DNA from: Sinotaia quadrata
Lineage: Eukaryota; Mollusca; Gastropoda; Architaenioglossa; Viviparidae
NCBI GenBank assembly: GCA_028829895.1
Contig: CM054179.1
Location: 40,934,617 to 40,998,616 of the forward strand
Direction of reading: 5' to 3'
Length of the DNA: 64,000 nt
The position numbers were made by a program, and so were the translations under genes. The notes below the pieces were generated by a model that searched no databases, was not told the origin of the DNA, and saw only the letters and a program-made list of their open reading frames with translations. Position 1 is the first letter of the stretch. Each line of letters begins with the position of its first letter. Positions 62,501 to 64,000 of the stretch are shown here, one piece after another.

Positions 62501-63161
62501 TGGTTTGATCCAAAACAGGATCAGATGTTTTCCAATATACAAGTGATCGTATTATCTCTCAGTATCCAATCAATCACACTGAATTACTGTGCTTGAAGTA
62601 CTCATTAGGGATGAAGTGATGTGAATTAGCTTTGTATCTATTAATAATTGTTAATAATGTTTGCATTCTAGTTCTACCTAAGGCAAGCATATTATCAACT
62701 GAAGTGCAAGTGAATACCTGCAAAAGAATTAATTATTCCAGCCATCCTTCCTCATAATCCTCTTATAACATTGATTCTATCTTAAGACCCATTTAACATT
62801 AACTCCTGAGAACTTAACCAACCACATGTAATTCAGTGACCAAACTGTAAAAATATTCATCATAGTGAGAAAAAAATTATCACTTCTCTGAGATATTTGT
62901 TTAAAATGTAAACAACAAATTTGCAAAAAAAGATTGTTATTACTGAGAAAAGTAGCACATTCATAAAAGAATCCAGTTCTAGACTGTGCAAAGAAAAGAC
63001 AGGGGAAAAGTTTAATTTAATCAGTGCATACACAAATAAGAGAGTAGAATAAAACTACTATGTACCATCAGCATTGCGTTTCCTCAACCGATAAGGTGTG
63101 GTACTTTGAGGGGCCTGCCTCAGACTGGTGGAATTCTGATTTTGCTGTGATGTTTCTTCAT
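50468..63161 (-). CDS. ORC2: Origin recognition complex subunit 2 (ORC2), last nine exons
   Basis: ORC2 is a core subunit of the complex that marks replication origins and loads MCM helicase in the nucleus. Nine exons chain in consistent phase: 63066-63161, 61241-61338, 60450-60655, 57444-57576, 55430-55529, 54962-55105, 51959-52192, 51526-51644, 50468-50551, giving 403 residues. Conserved landmarks, in order: [10 protein letters not shown] and [33 protein letters not shown] (AAA-like core, without a canonical Walker A as usual for ORC2); [90 protein letters not shown]; and the winged-helix part [20 protein letters not shown] with EYLLVPIEI. Human ORC2 has about 577 residues, so roughly 170 N-terminal residues lie beyond the right edge. 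Confidence 0.94.
51526..51644 (-). CDS. ORC2: ORC2 exon, winged-helix part
   Basis: 119 bp, phase 1 to phase 0. Acceptor TTATTTTCAG, donor AAA|GTAAGC. Encodes [20 protein letters not shown] and [19 protein letters not shown]. Confidence 0.93.
51959..52192 (-). CDS. ORC2: ORC2 exon
   Basis: 234 bp, phase 1 to phase 1. The acceptor TTTTAAAAAG has an A-rich rather than pyrimidine-rich end. The donor is ATTG|GTCAGT. Encodes [16 protein letters not shown] to ENSDNSSFI. Confidence 0.92.
52193..54961. other. ORC2 intron (2.8 kb), nothing recognised
   Basis: AT-rich, with T-rich and A-rich tracts and no array or transposon motif recognised. Confidence 0.5.
54962..55105 (-). CDS. ORC2: ORC2 exon
   Basis: 144 bp, phase 1 to phase 1. 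Acceptor TTTCTTGGCAG, donor CTTG|GTAAAT. Encodes [20 protein letters not shown] to [10 protein letters not shown]. Confidence 0.92.
55430..55529 (-). CDS. ORC2: ORC2 exon
   Basis: 100 bp, phase 0 to phase 1. Acceptor CCCAATACAG, donor A|GTGAGT. Encodes [20 protein letters not shown] and [13 protein letters not shown]. Confidence 0.92.
55530..56454. other. ORC2 intron, unique part
   Basis: No element recognised. A plus-strand open stretch at 55971-56210 has no supporting features. Confidence 0.45.
56455..56680. repeat. ~37-bp minisatellite, about six units
   Basis: Unit core AGTCAGATTTCAATAAAGAA followed by ATTACCTTGGCTCTA. Lies in the ORC2 intron. Confidence 0.9.
56735..57368. repeat. ~22-bp minisatellite, about 29 units
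   Basis: Units of type GTGCAATTAGTACATCTAGG at the left and GTACAATTAGTACAAACAGG at the right: two subfamilies in blocks within one array. Lies in the ORC2 intron. Confidence 0.92.
57444..57576 (-). CDS. ORC2: ORC2 exon, AAA-like core
   Basis: 133 bp, ends in phase 0. Acceptor TTTTTGTTCCAG. The donor CAG|GTTTGC departs from consensus at +3 to +5. Encodes [20 protein letters not shown] through TIKQ. Confidence 0.92.
57925..58515. repeat. Diverged duplication of ~170 bp
   Basis: Segments 57940-58090 and 58345-58505 share, in order, a GAAAATG start, GTTGTA-CATTCAATA, AAGATTTATTT, GCATTTGGTTTATTC and TTTTATTTTGTGGTCA. They differ by many substitutions. The remainder of this intron, 58516-60449, shows nothing else recognised. 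Confidence 0.65.
60450..60655 (-). CDS. ORC2: ORC2 exon, start of the conserved core
   Basis: 206 bp, phase 0 to phase 2. Acceptor GGTATTCCAG, donor TG|GTAAGC. Encodes [20 protein letters not shown] through LFRSWMYNM. Confidence 0.92.
60745..61090. repeat. ~45-bp minisatellite, about eight units
   Basis: Unit core GTTTACAATCATACAGGAAT then ACACAGAATAGCTAAA. A one- to two-base length difference between units rotates the frame. Lies between two ORC2 exons. Confidence 0.92.
61241..61338 (-). CDS. ORC2: ORC2 exon, acidic linker
   Basis: 98 bp. Acceptor TTTTTGACAG. Acidic [20 protein letters not shown], then GKGRQTIEA. The donor GCA|GTTAGA is weak, but it is the only one that keeps the frame into TRNVEEYFD. 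Confidence 0.78.
61339..63065. repeat. ORC2 intron with a short ~56-bp array
   Basis: At about 61710-61850 a unit of about 56 bp (core TGTAACCTCTGAATGTGTAA) occurs three times. A (CA)n run lies at about 61956-61970. The rest is unique. Confidence 0.7.
63066..63161 (-). CDS. ORC2: ORC2 exon (first visible)
   Basis: 96 bp, phase 1 to phase 1. Acceptor CTGTTATAG, donor GATG|GTACAT. Encodes a polar, variable region ending [12 protein letters not shown]. Confidence 0.8.
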
Positions 63162-63523
63162 CTATAACAGTTCACAATTTTAACACATTAATGCAGGCAA
63201 AATAAGTATAACTTATCCAATTCATAATACCAGCATGTGGAAATGTTCACACACATAAGCACACAGAATGCAGTATTTTTTTTAAAGCAACAAATGTAAT
63301 CTGTCTATAATTAATTAAACAAAATATTAAAAAGTTTCTGAACTGTACTTGCTAGAAAAATTGTTGCATATGATATATAAATGACTAACAGACTGTCAAA
63401 ATGTCAGATGGAGAGATAGAAAAATGTTCAGACAGAACACATATTTGTACAATGATCTTGACAGGAGGCAAACAATAAGAACTAATTTCTGTTTAATTTG
63501 CAAGAGGAAAAATTCATCTAGGC

Positions 63524-64000
63524 CAGTGGTTCTCAAACTTGGGGTCACAACACAAACAAGGATAGCATGAATGCTTCTGAGGGTCACAAAGGGATTTTTG
63601 GGTGGGGTGGGTAGTGGTTAAAAATGGACAGTGAAATTGCAAAGGAATAGCTCATATACAAAATTAAAGAAGCATCGTGATAGCCACTGAAAAAAACTGC
63701 AATTTTCATTTTATTTAATTTTTTTTTTAAAGTACTGAATTGAATGAATTGCAAATTTTTATTATTATTATGTATTACTACCATGTGTTGCAAAACTGAG
63801 AGAAAAACTGTATTTAGAGTCATAGTCAAAAAATTAGGGAAACAGTGACCTATACACTGCAAAGGAAACTGTCTCCTGCTGACTTGCAAAAAATTCAATA
63901 ATGATAATTTCAAACTAAATAAAACAAACAGATAAAAACATTTTGCAATAAGCCCAGGAAATTGGTGGGATCTATTCATCCATATTGCCTCTAAGTAACT
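63524..64000. mobile_element. Left end of a second hAT-type element, continues past the window
   Basis: CAGTGGTTCTCAAACTTGGG at 63524 is the widespread terminal inverted repeat of Charlie-like hAT elements. The mate end is not found before 64000, so the element is either cut by the window or truncated. No transposase reading recognised. Confidence 0.55.

Overview
This is animal nuclear DNA: AT-rich, with GT-AG introns, two conserved animal housekeeping genes, LINE, hAT, Harbinger and Ty3/gypsy debris, and an extraordinary density of tandem repeats. A mollusc or other lophotrochozoan is my best guess, by inference only. All genes I can support lie on the minus strand. Because splice sites were read by eye, exon limits are predictions, although the reading phases agree across every junction described.

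Left third (about 1-21.8 kb): one large gene, read right to left, that I do not recognise. It opens with a signal-peptide exon (21747-21810). Six more phase-1 exons follow (16976-17008, 15756-15809, 11680-11757, 10138-10422, 3307-8700, 50-163), and the gene runs off the left edge. Together the exons give 6,022 coding bases, about 2,007 residues. The exon at 3307-8700 is 5,394 bp (1,798 codons) without a stop. It encodes about 128 copies of a 14-residue unit, typically SGEKEGKSGEAGGK, itself two 7-residue modules of the form SGExxGK. The same 7-residue module builds the 285-bp and 114-bp exons. The product looks like a giant secreted, disordered, charge-balanced repeat protein. The very long plus-strand Pro/Asp/Phe/Ser reading frame over the same DNA is best explained as an antisense by-product. 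Introns are filled with minisatellites, and one array (about 11.28-11.68 kb) carries ten copies of a splice donor.

Middle (22-40.9 kb): no gene I can support. It holds minisatellites, three copies of an unclassified interspersed repeat (about 13.0, 22.9 and 28.9 kb; the second is interrupted by a LINE 3' end), and unique AT-rich DNA.

Right (40.9-64 kb): MRPS27 (mitochondrial ribosomal small-subunit protein, two exons, 480 aa, complete) and the last nine exons of ORC2 (origin recognition complex subunit 2, 403 residues, 5' end off the right edge), both on the minus strand. The MRPS27 intron contains a Harbinger transposase relic and an 813-bp hAT element with an exact 8-bp target duplication. 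Between the two genes lies a decayed Ty3/gypsy element. ORC2 introns carry their own minisatellites, and another hAT-type end starts at 63524.

The two housekeeping genes have no visible functional link to the repeat-protein gene.
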